Of a DNA stretch of 64,000 bases, positions 45,752-54,867 are shown in pieces. The notes under the pieces are model-generated. The model was not told the origin of the DNA. It worked only from the letters and a program-made list of their open reading frames with translations, and made no database searches. Where the stretch lies: assembly GCA_963720765.1 (NCBI GenBank), contig CAVRGS010000008.1, positions 35,142 to 99,141 of the forward strand, written 5' to 3'. The stretch comes from DASUAS01 sp963720765. Its GTDB lineage: Bacteria > Actinomycetota > Acidimicrobiia > IMCC26256 > DASPTH01. Numbering within the stretch: position 1 is the first letter of the stretch; the number at the start of each line of letters is the position of its first letter. The translations under genes were made by a program, and so were the position numbers.

Positions 45752-46485
45752 ATGAGCGTCCTGCTTTCCCCGCGCTCCTCGAGTGTCGCGGACTGTCCGC
45801 CGGCTACGGCGGCATGGCGGTCGTGCGCGGGCTCGATCTCCGCGTCGAATCCGGCGAGGTCGTGGCGCTCATCGGCCCCAACGGTGCCGGGAAAACCACC
45901 ACCCTGCTGACGCTCTCGGGTGAGCTGCCGCCGATCGCCGGTGAGGTGCGCTTCAACGGCGAGGTCACCAAGGCGCCCCTGTTCCGGCGGGCGCGACGCG
46001 GGTTGGGCTTCGTCACCGAAGAGCGGTCGGTCTTCATGCAACTTTCCACCGCCGACAACCTCCGCCTCGCCCGCGTGCCGCGTGGCGACGCCACCGCCCT
46101 GTTCCCCGAGCTCGAGCCGCTCATGGGGCGGCGTGCCGGGCTGTTGTCCGGCGGCGAGCAGCAGATGCTCGCGTTGGCCCGCGCGCTTTCCCGGAAGCCG
46201 ACGATGCTCCTCGCCGACGAGCTGTCGCTCGGCCTCGCCCCACTGGTGGTCCAGCGGTTGCTCCGGGCGGTGCGCGACGCCGCCGATGCGCGCGGGCTCG
46301 GTGTGCTCCTGGTCGAGCAGCACGTCCGCCAGGCGTTGCAGATCGCCGACCGTGTCTACGTCATGCAACGCGGCGAGATCGCGATCCAAGGCACCGCAGC
46401 CGACGTGCACGGACGGCTCGACGAGCTGGAAGCGACCTACCTCGCCGGGACGACGAGCGGGTCCGATCTGGCCTCAGGCCAGTAG
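45752..46485 (+). CDS. livF: Branched-chain-type ABC transporter ATPase, LivF-like
   Basis: ATPase of a Liv-type importer. GPNGAGKTT (Walker A), LSGGEQQMLALARALS (signature) and LLADELSLGLAPLVVQRLL (Walker B) are all present. The first in-frame ATG is 45814, but the family N-terminus LECRGLSAGYGG lies upstream of it. I place the start at ATG 45752 (MSVLLSP) and infer one missing base in the CCCC run near 45770. Length is then about 244 residues, as usual. It ends 12 bp inside a convergent GntR gene and serves the permease fusion at 47373. Confidence 0.88.
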
Positions 46486-47241
46486 CTCCAGCACCGTCGT
46501 GGCGTCGTCCCCGTGGAGCACCATCTTGGTGACTTCGTCGAGGTGGTGGCGCCAGAGCTCGAGCGCGGCGTCGGTGTCGTGATCCTCGATCAACGCGAGC
46601 AGCCTGGCGTGGGTGCGGGCGCCGCCGATCGCGTTGGCACGAACCTCGAGCTCGTCGTGCTGCGCGACCTCGTACTCCCCGTGCAGCTCGATGATGTGGT
46701 GGATCATCTCCTCGAAGATGGTGAGCGTCTGGTTGCCGCCGATCTGCACCAACAGCCGGTGGAACTCGTTGTGCAGCGTGACGAATGCCAATGGGTCGGC
46801 CGCCGCTTCCATGGCCGCGACGTTCTCGTGGAGAGCAGTCAGGTCGGCGTCACCCGCGCGCTCGAGGATCATCCTGAGCGACGCGAGGTCGAGTGCCGTG
46901 CGCGCGCGGTAGACGTCGGCCACGGTGGCGCCCCGGAACTGGAGCGCGAGCCCGGCGTACCGGGCCGCGGCGTCGCCGTCAGGTGTGTGGATCCGGGCAC
47001 CGCCGTGCGCGCCGCGCTGGATGCTGAGCAACGACTCTCCCTCCAGCACTCGGAGAGCCTCACGCAGCGTGGGTCGGGAGACGCCGAAGCGCTGCATGAG
47101 CTCGTGCTCCGGTGGCAGTGCGTCACCTTCACCGAGCACACCGCGCACGATCTGTCCGCGCAGTTGGGCGGCCACGAGCTCCGCTGCCTTCGGGACCCGT
47201 ACCTGGGTGGCGACGTCCGACGCCCGGACGGTGTTCGTCAT
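46474..47241 (-). CDS. GntR/FadR-subfamily regulator (FCD domain)
   Basis: A 255-residue GntR protein from ATG 47241. Winged-helix HTH with GDALPPEHELMQRFGVSRPT followed by LREALRVLEGE; the FCD ligand domain carries NEFHRLLVQIGGNQTLTIF and HARLLALIEDHD, whose His/Asp residues bind a metal and organic acid. It sits between two parts of one Liv transporter and is divergent from the permease gene, so it most likely represses uptake until the ligand appears. Very similar to 61427-62199. Confidence 0.92.
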   Translation of the reverse strand: MTNTVRASDVATQVRVPKAAELVAAQLRGQIVRGVLGEGDALPPEHELMQRFGVSRPTLREALRVLEGESLLSIQRGAHGGARIHTPDGDAAARYAGLALQFRGATVADVYRARTALDLASLRMILERAGDADLTALHENVAAMEAAADPLAFVTLHNEFHRLLVQIGGNQTLTIFEEMIHHIIELHGEYEVAQHDELEVRANAIGGARTHARLLALIEDHDTDAALELWRHHLDEVTKMVLHGDDATTVLELLA

Positions 47242-47372
47242 CGGAGAGATCCTGTTCCAACGGTCGCTACTTGGACATCGGGCGCTAGCGCGCCCGACGA
47301 GCCCGCACTGCTCCCTTGTAGTGTAATCATCCAGCGGAATGTCCCGAACCCGTCTGCGGGGGAGTCGATCGG

Positions 47373-50143
47373 GTGAATGAGTTCCTGCAGTTCGCACTCC
47401 TGGGTCTTGGCTTCGGCGCGCTCTACGCGTTGGCCGCGCAGGGTGTCGTGCTCATCTACCGCGGCTCGGGCGTCATCAACTTCGCCCAGGGTGCGATGGG
47501 CATGATGGGAGCATTCGTCTACTACACGCTGCACTACCACCCGGTGGAGCCCGGCGGCATCATCCCTACCCAACGATGGGGGTTCTGGCCGTCACTGGTC
47601 GGGGGCGTCCTCGTGTCCGCGCTCCTCGGCCTGTTGACGTACGTACTGGTGATGCGGCCGTTGCGACGGGCATCGCCGCTGGCCCGGCTGGTGGCCACGC
47701 TCGGCGTGCTCACGATCCTGTCCGCCCTGGCGGCGACGGGCCCCAAGATCGGTGAGCTGTTCGAGTGGGGATCGACCCCCATCCTGTTGACGAGCTTCTT
47801 TCCGCGTGACGTCATCGACCTCGGCGGAGGTGTGACCCTGTCGAGCGGCGCCGCGATCGTGCTCGCGGTCACGGTCGCGCTCACCGCGGTGTTGTGGCTG
47901 GTCTACCGGTTCACCCGCTTCGGGCTCGCCACGACCGCGGTGGCCGAGAACGAGCGCGCGTCGTCGGCGATCGGGTGGTCCCCCGATCTGATCGCCGGCG
48001 CGAACTGGGCGTTGGGCGCCGGGCTCGCCGGCCTGGCCGGGGTGCTGATCATCCCGTTCTTCGGCGGGTTGAGCGTCTACCAGCTCACCAGCCTGGTGCT
48101 CGCGGCCCTTGCCGCGGCGCTGGTCGGGCGCTTCACCTCGTTCCCGATCACCCTCGCGGCCGGGCTCTTCATCGGGGTGCTCCAGTCGACGCTCAACCAC
48201 TACCTCACCGATGTCAGCTGGCTCAGCGGGGCCGCGCTCGGTATCAGCGTGTCGGCGCCGTTCTTCGTGATCGTCATCTATCTCATGGTCAGCGGCACGG
48301 CGTTGCCGGTCCGCGGCTACGTGTTCGATCGTCTCCCCGCGCTCGGGGACCGGTCGGCTCCGTCCGGGGGTCATCGTGGGGGTCACCGCCGCCACGACCG
48401 CGCTGCTCTTCGTGCTCTCGCAGAAGTGGGTCGACGCGATCACGACCTCGTTGATCTTCGGCATCGTCCTGCTCTCGATCGTGATGGTCACCGGCTTCTG
48501 CGGGCAGATCTCGCTCGGCCAGTGGGCGCTCGCGGGCATGGGCGCGTTCATCGCCGCCCGCCTCGTCGCCGCGTCCGGAGTCCCCTTCGAACTCGCGGCA
48601 TTGATCGGGATCGTCGGCACCGTCCCACTCGGCCTGGCGTTCGCTCTCCCCGCCGTGCGCACCCGCGGGGTCAACCTCGCGATCGTCACCCTCGGTCTCG
48701 GGCTCGCGGTGCAGGCCATCGTGTTCGACAACTCGGAATGGAATGGGGGGATCGGCGGCACCGTGATGGGTCGCCAGACCGTGTTCGGGATCTCGATCGA
48801 CCGGATCGATCACCCCGAGGCCTACGGGATCCTCACCCTCGTCTGCTTCCTCATCGTCGCGATCATGGTCGCCAACGTCCGGCGCGGGAGGGTGGGCCGT
48901 CGGCTGATCGCAGTCCGCACCAACGAGCGCGCCGCGGCGGCGTTGGGCATCAACATCGTCGGCGCCAAGCTCTACGCGTTCGGGCTCGCCTCCGCGTTCG
49001 CTGCGCTCGGTGGCATCCTCTACGCCTTCCGCAGCCGGTCGGTCGACTTCTCCACGTGGAGCTTCGGCGTCGACTCGATCGTGCTCGTGGGCTTGGCCGT
49101 CATCGGAGGGATCGGCTTCACCATCGGTCCGCTGTTCGGTTCGATCCTGGCGGCCGGCGCCATCGGGGCCGCGGTGTCGTCCGAGTTGTTCTCGGGACTC
49201 GAGGACTACATCGTGCTGATCGGTGGGATCAGCCTGATCGCCATCCTGCTCGCCGACCCCGATGGCCTCGCCAGCCAGAACACGAGACTCGGCCATCGGA
49301 TGCTGGCGCGGTTCCGGCGGGCCGCACCGCCCGTTCCGGTGATGACCCTGCCCGAGCGCGGTGAACGCCACGTCGTCGTCCCACTCGTCCTGCGCGTCGA
49401 CGACGTGCAAGTGCGTTACGGAGGCGTGGTGGCCGTCGACGGCTTGTCACTCGAGGTCCATCCGGGCGAGATCGTCGGCCTGATCGGTCCCAACGGCGCG
49501 GGGAAGACGTCCGCCATCGACGCCATCACCGGCTTCGCGCGCATCAACACGGGAGACGTCATGCTCGGCGGCTCGAGCATCCGGCGTCTGCCTGCCTTCC
49601 GGCGGGCGCGCGCGGGTGTGTCGAGATCGTTCCAGTCGCTCGAGCTGTTCGAAGACCTGACCGTGTTGGAGAACCTCCGCACCGCGTCGGATCAGCGCGA
49701 CTGGCTCGTCGGGGCTCACCGGGCTCGTATGGCCGGCGGATCCGCCGCTGCACTCCGCTGCGGTGGCCGCCATCCGCGAGTTCGGGCTCGAGGACGATCT
49801 CCATCGGACGGTCACCGACCTGGCGTTCGGGCGCCGTCGCCTGGTCGGGATCGCGCGAGCCGTCGCCACGCAGCCGTCGATCTTGTTGCTCGACGAACCC
49901 GCCGCCGGTCTCGGCGATGCCGAGAGCGCCGAACTGGCCGCCCTGGTGCGGCGGCTGGCCGACGAGTGGGGCATCGGGATCCTCCTCGTCGAGCACGACA
50001 TGCGCTTCGTGATGGACGTGTGCGACCGCATCGTGGTTCTCGACTTCGGACGCACGATCGGGAGCGGCACCCCCGAGGACATCCGGCGTGATCCCGCGGT
50101 CGTGGCGGCGTACCTCGGCGAGCCCATCGAGGCACTGGTGTAG
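47373..50143 (+). CDS. Fused Liv-type permease-permease-ATPase (LivH-LivM-LivG), two frame breaks
   Basis: GTG 47373. LivH part: LGFGALYALAAQGVVLIYRG and NFAQGAMGMMGAF. LivM part: MVTGFCGQISLGQWALAGMG and TNERAAAALGINIVGAKLYA. LivG part: GPNGAGKTS, RSFQSLELFEDLTVLENLRT and LLLDEPAAGLGDAESAELA. An extra G in each of two GGGG runs (48344-48347 and 49711-49714) explains the only two frame changes. Corrected length is about 923 residues in one chain, an arrangement known in actinobacteria. Together with the LivF gene and the binding protein it forms a complete importer. Confidence 0.88.
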
Positions 50144-50268
50144 CCGGCCGACGCCGCTCCTCCGGTGTCCAAGCGCGGCGTCAGTTCCGAAAATTGCTCT
50201 GATACATTCAGCGGATTGTGCGACTTCGGGGGACACGCTCCGGGTCGAGTTCCCGAGGGGGGAAGCTC

Positions 50269-51481
50269 ATGCGACGGAAGTGGCTCGCTGCGGTTGCCGC
50301 AGCTGCTCTGCTGGCAACGGTCGGTGTGGCGACGGCGGGTGGCTCCGGCGCGTCGACGCCGAAGGCGTCGTTCACGGGATCGCCGATCAAGATCGGTCTG
50401 ACCTACGTGTGCAACGCCGCGCAGCCGCCGTCGGTGTGCGAGATGGCCCCGTCGGCGCAGGCCGCGGCGAAGTACTTCAACGCCAAGGGCGGCGCCAAGA
50501 CCGCCGACGGCAAGACCCACGAGTTGTCGATCTTCGTGTGCAACAACGAGAACGACCGCACCAAGACCGCCGACTGCGGCCGCCAATTCGTGGACGCCAA
50601 GGTCACCTTCGCCACGGGCGGCGCGGTCAACGCCGACGAGATCGTGCCCGTCCTTGGGGCAGCGGGGATCGCGTACTTCAATCCGACGCCACTGGGCACC
50701 GGCACAGTGGAGGGCGCGGAGAAGAACTCGTACCTCCTCGGCAGCACCCTCAGCCTGTTCCAGGGCCTCGTGCAGCAGTTGGGCAAGGACGGGAAGAAGA
50801 CCATCGCGGTCGTCGCGCAGGGTGCGGGTACCGCGATCGCGGGGCTCACCAAGAAGATCGCGGCCGACAACGGCGCCCAAACGACGTTGATCGAAGTCGC
50901 GCAGACCAACCCGAACTGGGCGCAGGCCGCCGAGCAGGCGTCATCGGCGGACATCGTCATGACGGTGGCCGACAAGTACGGCACCAAGGCGTTCCTCGAC
51001 GCCATGACGCAGGCCGGCAAGACCACCCCGGTGACCAGCGTGATCGGCATCGTCGGCGACCAGCTGGTCCAGGCGACTGGCGGCAAGGACAGCCCACTCT
51101 TCGGGCAGATCTCGACCGGGTACTTCCCGCCGGTGCCCGACAAGGCCTGGGCCGACTACCGGGCGGCGATGAAGAAGTACTCGCCCAAGACGCTCCAGGA
51201 GCCGTCGAGCCAGAGCATGTTCATGTCGGTCCAGCTGGGGAACGAGGTCATCAAGACCATCGCCAGCGACCCCACGGCTGCGAATTTCATCACCGCGGCA
51301 GACGCGATGACCGACATCCCGACCCTCGGCGGGAAGCTGCCGTCGGGCCTCAGTTTCCAGAAGCCGCAGGGCCTCTACCCCCGCCAGTTCAACAACACCT
51401 TCTGGGGCAACCTGAAGATCACCGCCACCCAGGTCGACAACGCCAAGGGCGCCACGTTCCTGCCGGTCCCCGCCTGGGTAG
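50269..51481 (+). CDS. Liv-type substrate-binding protein
   Basis: ATG 50269 after GAGGGGGGAAG. Signal peptide: RRK, then AAVAAAALLATVGVATA with likely cleavage near GGSGAS. The mature part has KIGLTYVCNAAQPPSVCEMA, four Cys in the first 110 residues (two possible disulfides), GIAYFNPTPLGTGT and SVIGIVGDQLVQATGG. As read, the frame stays open to 51957, far into the antisense of the next gene. Removing one C from the CCCC run near 51468 gives PVPPG and a TAG at 51479-51481, the expected end at about 403 residues. Confidence 0.87.
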
Positions 51482-51584
51482 CGGCTCACGTAGGGACGAC
51501 GGGGGACGGCAATCGATCGACCGGCCGTCGCCTTCGGGCGGCGATCGACGCCGTCGCGGGGCCGGTGCGCCGTAGTCGACGCTG

Positions 51585-52520
51585 TCATGGATCGACACGG
51601 CGCACCTCGGGCACGACCTCGTGCATGACGCGTTCCGCCCCTTGCACCGCGTCCGCGTCGCACACGGTGATGACGAAATGTCGGGCACCGGCGTCCGCGA
51701 ATGCGGACAGCTTCGCCGCCACCTGCTCGGGGGTGCCGACCACCGCGACATGCTCGATCGTCGCTTCAAAGCGTGCGCCGTCGCCGGCCTGCGCGTTCCC
51801 GACGAATGACACGGCCTTGCGGCGCGCTTCGGCCGCATCGTCGTCGACACTCACGAACACGAAACACATCCAGGCGAAGTCGCCGAGGTCGCGTTCGATC
51901 GAGACGGCATGGCTGCGCACGGTCTCCACGGACGCGGCGTACTGCGCGGGGGAGTAGAGGAACGGCATCCAGCCGTCGCCCGAGGCGGCGGCGCGCCGCA
52001 TGGCCGGGGCCTTGCGGCCGGCGACGATCACCGGCGGGCCGCCCGGCTGCACGGGTGGCGGATCGATGCGGATGGGGTCGAACGGCCAGGTGGGCCCGTC
52101 GTTGCCCACCGCCCCGCCCGACCAGAGCCGCTTCAGCACACCAATCGCCTCGTCCGTGCGGGCGCCCCGCTCCGTGACCGGTGTCTGCAACGCCTGGAAC
52201 TCGTCCGGGTACTCGCCGCCGACACCCACTCCGAGCATCATGCGGCCACCGGTGGCGCGATCGAGCTCGGCGAACTGCTTGGCCACGATCACGGGGTGGT
52301 AGAGCGGTGCGAGCAGGACGGCCGTCCCGATCCTGACCCGCTCGGTCTGACCGGCGAGGAGCGCGGCGCCGACCACCGCCTCCGGCACCGGGCGGCCGTT
52401 GGCGAGATGCCCCGCCGACCAGAGCGAATCGATGCCCAGCGCTTCGAGCCGCTCGACGTCAGCGCGACTGGTGGACTCGCCCGGTCGGCCTCGGGCCAGG
52501 AAGCCGAACTCCAGGTTCAA
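51585..52520 (-). CDS. LLM-class F420-dependent oxidoreductase
   Basis: A 311-residue luciferase-like protein. The start is TTG 52520, overlapping the CaiB/BaiF stop by 4 bp, and it gives the family start NLEFGFLARGRPGES. Further motifs are RVRIGTAVLLAPLYHPVIVA, GGRMMLGVGVGGEYPDEFQA and PPVIVAGRKAPAMRRAA. It follows a TetR and a CoA-transferase in one minus-strand operon. It probably performs an F420-linked oxidation of the acyl chain or ring. Confidence 0.9.
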   Translation of the reverse strand: MNLEFGFLARGRPGESTSRADVERLEALGIDSLWSAGHLANGRPVPEAVVGAALLAGQTERVRIGTAVLLAPLYHPVIVAKQFAELDRATGGRMMLGVGVGGEYPDEFQALQTPVTERGARTDEAIGVLKRLWSGGAVGNDGPTWPFDPIRIDPPPVQPGGPPVIVAGRKAPAMRRAAASGDGWMPFLYSPAQYAASVETVRSHAVSIERDLGDFAWMCFVFVSVDDDAAEARRKAVSFVGNAQAGDGARFEATIEHVAVVGTPEQVAAKLSAFADAGARHFVITVCDADAVQGAERVMHEVVPEVRRVDP

Positions 52521-53671
52521 CGCGCGAGCCACTCGGCGATGATCTCGTCGTGGTGCACGCCCAGCGCCGGCGGCGGTGCAAGACCCGAGCCGGCACGTTC
52601 GCCGGTGTGATGCCACCGGATCGCGCTGGTGATGTTCGGCCACGAACCCGGTGCGCCCTCGACGATCCCACGCGCTGCGAAGTGCTCGAGCGCCATCACT
52701 TCGGGGATTTCGAGGATCTTCGAGCCGGGCACATCCCACTCGAGGAAGCGACGGTCCCATTCGTCGGCGGTGGCAGTTGCGAAGATGTCGGCAAGCTCCC
52801 GACGGAGCTGTTCGTCGTCCCATCCGAAGTGGATCTGCGCGTCGGCGTCCCGCAACGGAACCAGGTCTTCGCGTCCGACGCCACGGCAGAAGGCCTCCCA
52901 GAACTTCTGCTCCAGCGCGGCCATGAGGAACGGCTTGCCGTCCTGCGTGAGGTAGGCGTTGTACATCTCGCCGGTCGAGGTGTCGTGCATGCTGAACGGC
53001 GCGCCATCGACGTTCGTCATCGCGATCTCGGTGCGGTGCGACTCGACCAGCGCGTCCCAGCACGAGAGATCGATCCACGCGCCCTCGCCGGTCGTGCGGG
53101 CCGAGAGCACCGCGGCGACGATCGCCAGTGCCGCATACGCCGATCCCAACTCATTCCCCCAACTCGTGTACGTCCAGTCGAGTCGCGGTTCGCCACCGAT
53201 CCAGTCGAGCTTCAGGGTGTCCGCCAACGCGTCCATGTTGAGTCCGTGCGACGGAAGGGTGGCGTACGGGCCGGTCTGGCCGAAGCCGGTGATCGAGCAC
53301 ACCACGAGCTCGGGCCGCTCGGACCGCAAGGTTGCGAAGTCGATGCCGAGGCGCGCCCACGAACCGGCGAGCTGGTTCTCCACGATCACGTCGGCGACGT
53401 CGGCGAGCCGGAGGAACGTCGCGCGCCCTGCTTCGTCGCCCAGGTCGAGGGCAATGGAGCGCTTCCCCCAGTTCTGGGCCATGTGCTGAGGGCTCTCGCC
53501 GTCGCTGCCGTACGGGGGGATGGCACGGATGCGGTCGCCCCACGGCGGCTGCTCGACCTTCACCACGTCGGCGCCCAGCGCGACCAGCTTGGCCGACGTG
53601 AGCGCGGGTGGGATGAGGATCCCGAGGTCGAGGACCTTGACGCCGGCGAGCGGCTGGTAGCTCGCGATCAT
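52517..53671 (-). CDS. CaiB/BaiF CoA-transferase (single domain, canonical Asp)
   Basis: A 384-residue family III CoA-transferase, ATG 53671. GVKVLDLGILIPPALTSAKL start, GADVVKVEQPPWGDRIR, NWGKRSIALDLGDEAGR and NQLAGSWARLGID are family motifs. The catalytic aspartate is present in WIDLSCWDALVES, in contrast to the two tandem proteins in this window. It transfers CoA between acids, saving ATP at substrate entry. It is 9 bp downstream of the TetR gene and overlaps the LLM gene by 4 bp. Confidence 0.92.
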   Translation of the reverse strand: MIASYQPLAGVKVLDLGILIPPALTSAKLVALGADVVKVEQPPWGDRIRAIPPYGSDGESPQHMAQNWGKRSIALDLGDEAGRATFLRLADVADVIVENQLAGSWARLGIDFATLRSERPELVVCSITGFGQTGPYATLPSHGLNMDALADTLKLDWIGGEPRLDWTYTSWGNELGSAYAALAIVAAVLSARTTGEGAWIDLSCWDALVESHRTEIAMTNVDGAPFSMHDTSTGEMYNAYLTQDGKPFLMAALEQKFWEAFCRGVGREDLVPLRDADAQIHFGWDDEQLRRELADIFATATADEWDRRFLEWDVPGSKILEIPEVMALEHFAARGIVEGAPGSWPNITSAIRWHHTGERAGSGLAPPPALGVHHDEIIAEWLAR

Positions 53672-53680
53672 GGCGCTCCT

Positions 53681-54298
53681 TCAGGTGACGTTCGACTGCG
53701 AACGGAGGCCACGCAGCAGCGCGGCGAGTCCGTAGTCGAAGTACTCGTCGGCAGGGAGGCGGGCGCCAGGTGGTTCGGGCGTGCCGGCGCGGGTGGCCCG
53801 CAGCTTGGCGAGGCGCGCGCCGCGCAGGGTCGCTTCCACCGAGAGGCGTCCGAGCAGGTAATTGTGGACCGCGGTGAACGCGAGCGCCGCTTCTCGGGTC
53901 GAGAACCCCGCCGACTCGAGCATCGCGACCGAGCTGGTCACGAGCCGGTCGGCGGCCGGTGTGAGCACATCGCTGCCGAGGAGGTAGGCGCCGACGCCCG
54001 GAAACGCCGAGACGCGACCGCGGAGCTCACGGGCCATGGAGGCGAGCCGCACGTCCCATGGACCGACTTCCGGTCCAGGCAGGTCGACGTCGTCGATCAC
54101 CGCGTCGGCCACCAGCTGGAGCAGAGCGTCCTTGTTCGGCACGTGGCGGTACAGCGCCATCGGCGTGACCCCGAGCTCGGTCGCGAGCGCCCGCATGGTG
54201 AGGCGGTCGAGGCCGAGCTCCTTGGTCACGCGCATGGCGCCGGCGACGACCTCCTCCCGCCCGAACGGTGTCCCCTCCGATGCCCGTGTCCGTGCCAT
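53681..54298 (-). CDS. TetR-family regulator
   Basis: A 205-residue TetR protein, ATG 54298. RLTMRALATELGVTPMALYRHVPNKDALL is the helix-turn-helix near residues 33-61, so it is the TetR/AcrR branch that keeps MALYRH. It heads the operon TetR - CaiB/BaiF - LLM, and the CTACTTAGTA dyad at 54329-54341 lies 31 bp before its start. It is the natural candidate to bind that dyad and the identical core at 42460. Confidence 0.92.
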   Translation of the reverse strand: MARTRASEGTPFGREEVVAGAMRVTKELGLDRLTMRALATELGVTPMALYRHVPNKDALLQLVADAVIDDVDLPGPEVGPWDVRLASMARELRGRVSAFPGVGAYLLGSDVLTPAADRLVTSSVAMLESAGFSTREAALAFTAVHNYLLGRLSVEATLRGARLAKLRATRAGTPEPPGARLPADEYFDYGLAALLRGLRSQSNVT

Positions 54299-54328
54299 CA
54301 CCCGCCAGTCTCGTCCGCGGTTCCCTGT

Positions 54329-54341
54329 TCTACTTAGTATA
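54329..54341. promoter_or_regulatory. Dyad TCTAC-TTA-GTATA in divergent promoter
   Basis: Twelve of thirteen bases match the dyad at 42460-42472. Located between the TetR gene (start 54298) and the hotdog gene (start 54350), it could regulate both. Confidence 0.5.
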
Positions 54342-54349
54342 TTGGTCCG

Positions 54350-54860
54350 ATGGCATCGACGGAGTGGGCCGGTTCGGACTTCCAGGAGCCGCCACGCACC
54401 GACGGCGGGGTCGCGCTGTGCGCCGCGTGCCGCCGGACCGGGGCGTGCCGGCTCGGGCTGTCGACCGAGGTGCTCGGCGCCGACGACGTCGCCCGGTTCG
54501 ACATCGTGTGCCCGCCAGAGCACGAAGGTGGACCCGGCGTGGCTCACGGAGGGTGGACGGCCGCGGTGCTCGACGAGGTCCTCGGCCACGTGCCGCTCCT
54601 CCACGGCACGCTCTCGGTGACCAAGAAGCTCGAAGTGGAGTACCTCCGGCCGGTTCCCATCGGCCGCCCGCTCGTCGCGTCCGGATGGGTCGAGCGCACA
54701 GAGCCCGGCTACTGGCACATCATGGGCGAACTCGTTCTGGTGGCGACGCACGCGCCACTCGCCCGCGCCCGGGGAGTGTGGGCGTTGCGCGACCGGTCGC
54801 ACTTCGCGCGCTACGAGCGCTGGCTGGCCGAGCAGGACGACGGCGGCGAACGAGCAGTAG
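54350..54860 (+). CDS. Hotdog-fold thioesterase (PaaI-like)
   Basis: ATG 54350. A Cys-containing start (ALCAACRRTGACRLGL) precedes the hotdog core: GGPGVAHGGWTAAVLDEVLG with the His-Gly-Gly of PaaI-type thioesterases, then LEVEYLRPVPIGRPLVASGW. The frame as read runs on to 55282 antisense to the next gene, which is implausible. One indel in the last ten codons gives a TAG at 54858-54860 and a normal length of about 170 residues. It would hydrolyse an acyl-CoA, perhaps to relieve CoA sequestration. Confidence 0.8.
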
Positions 54861-54867
54861 CACGGCA

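Noticed and set aside
51482..51957. C-terminal extension of the Liv binding protein
   Set aside because: It lies antisense to the LLM gene, has no secreted-protein character, and disappears if one C is removed from the CCCC run near 51468.
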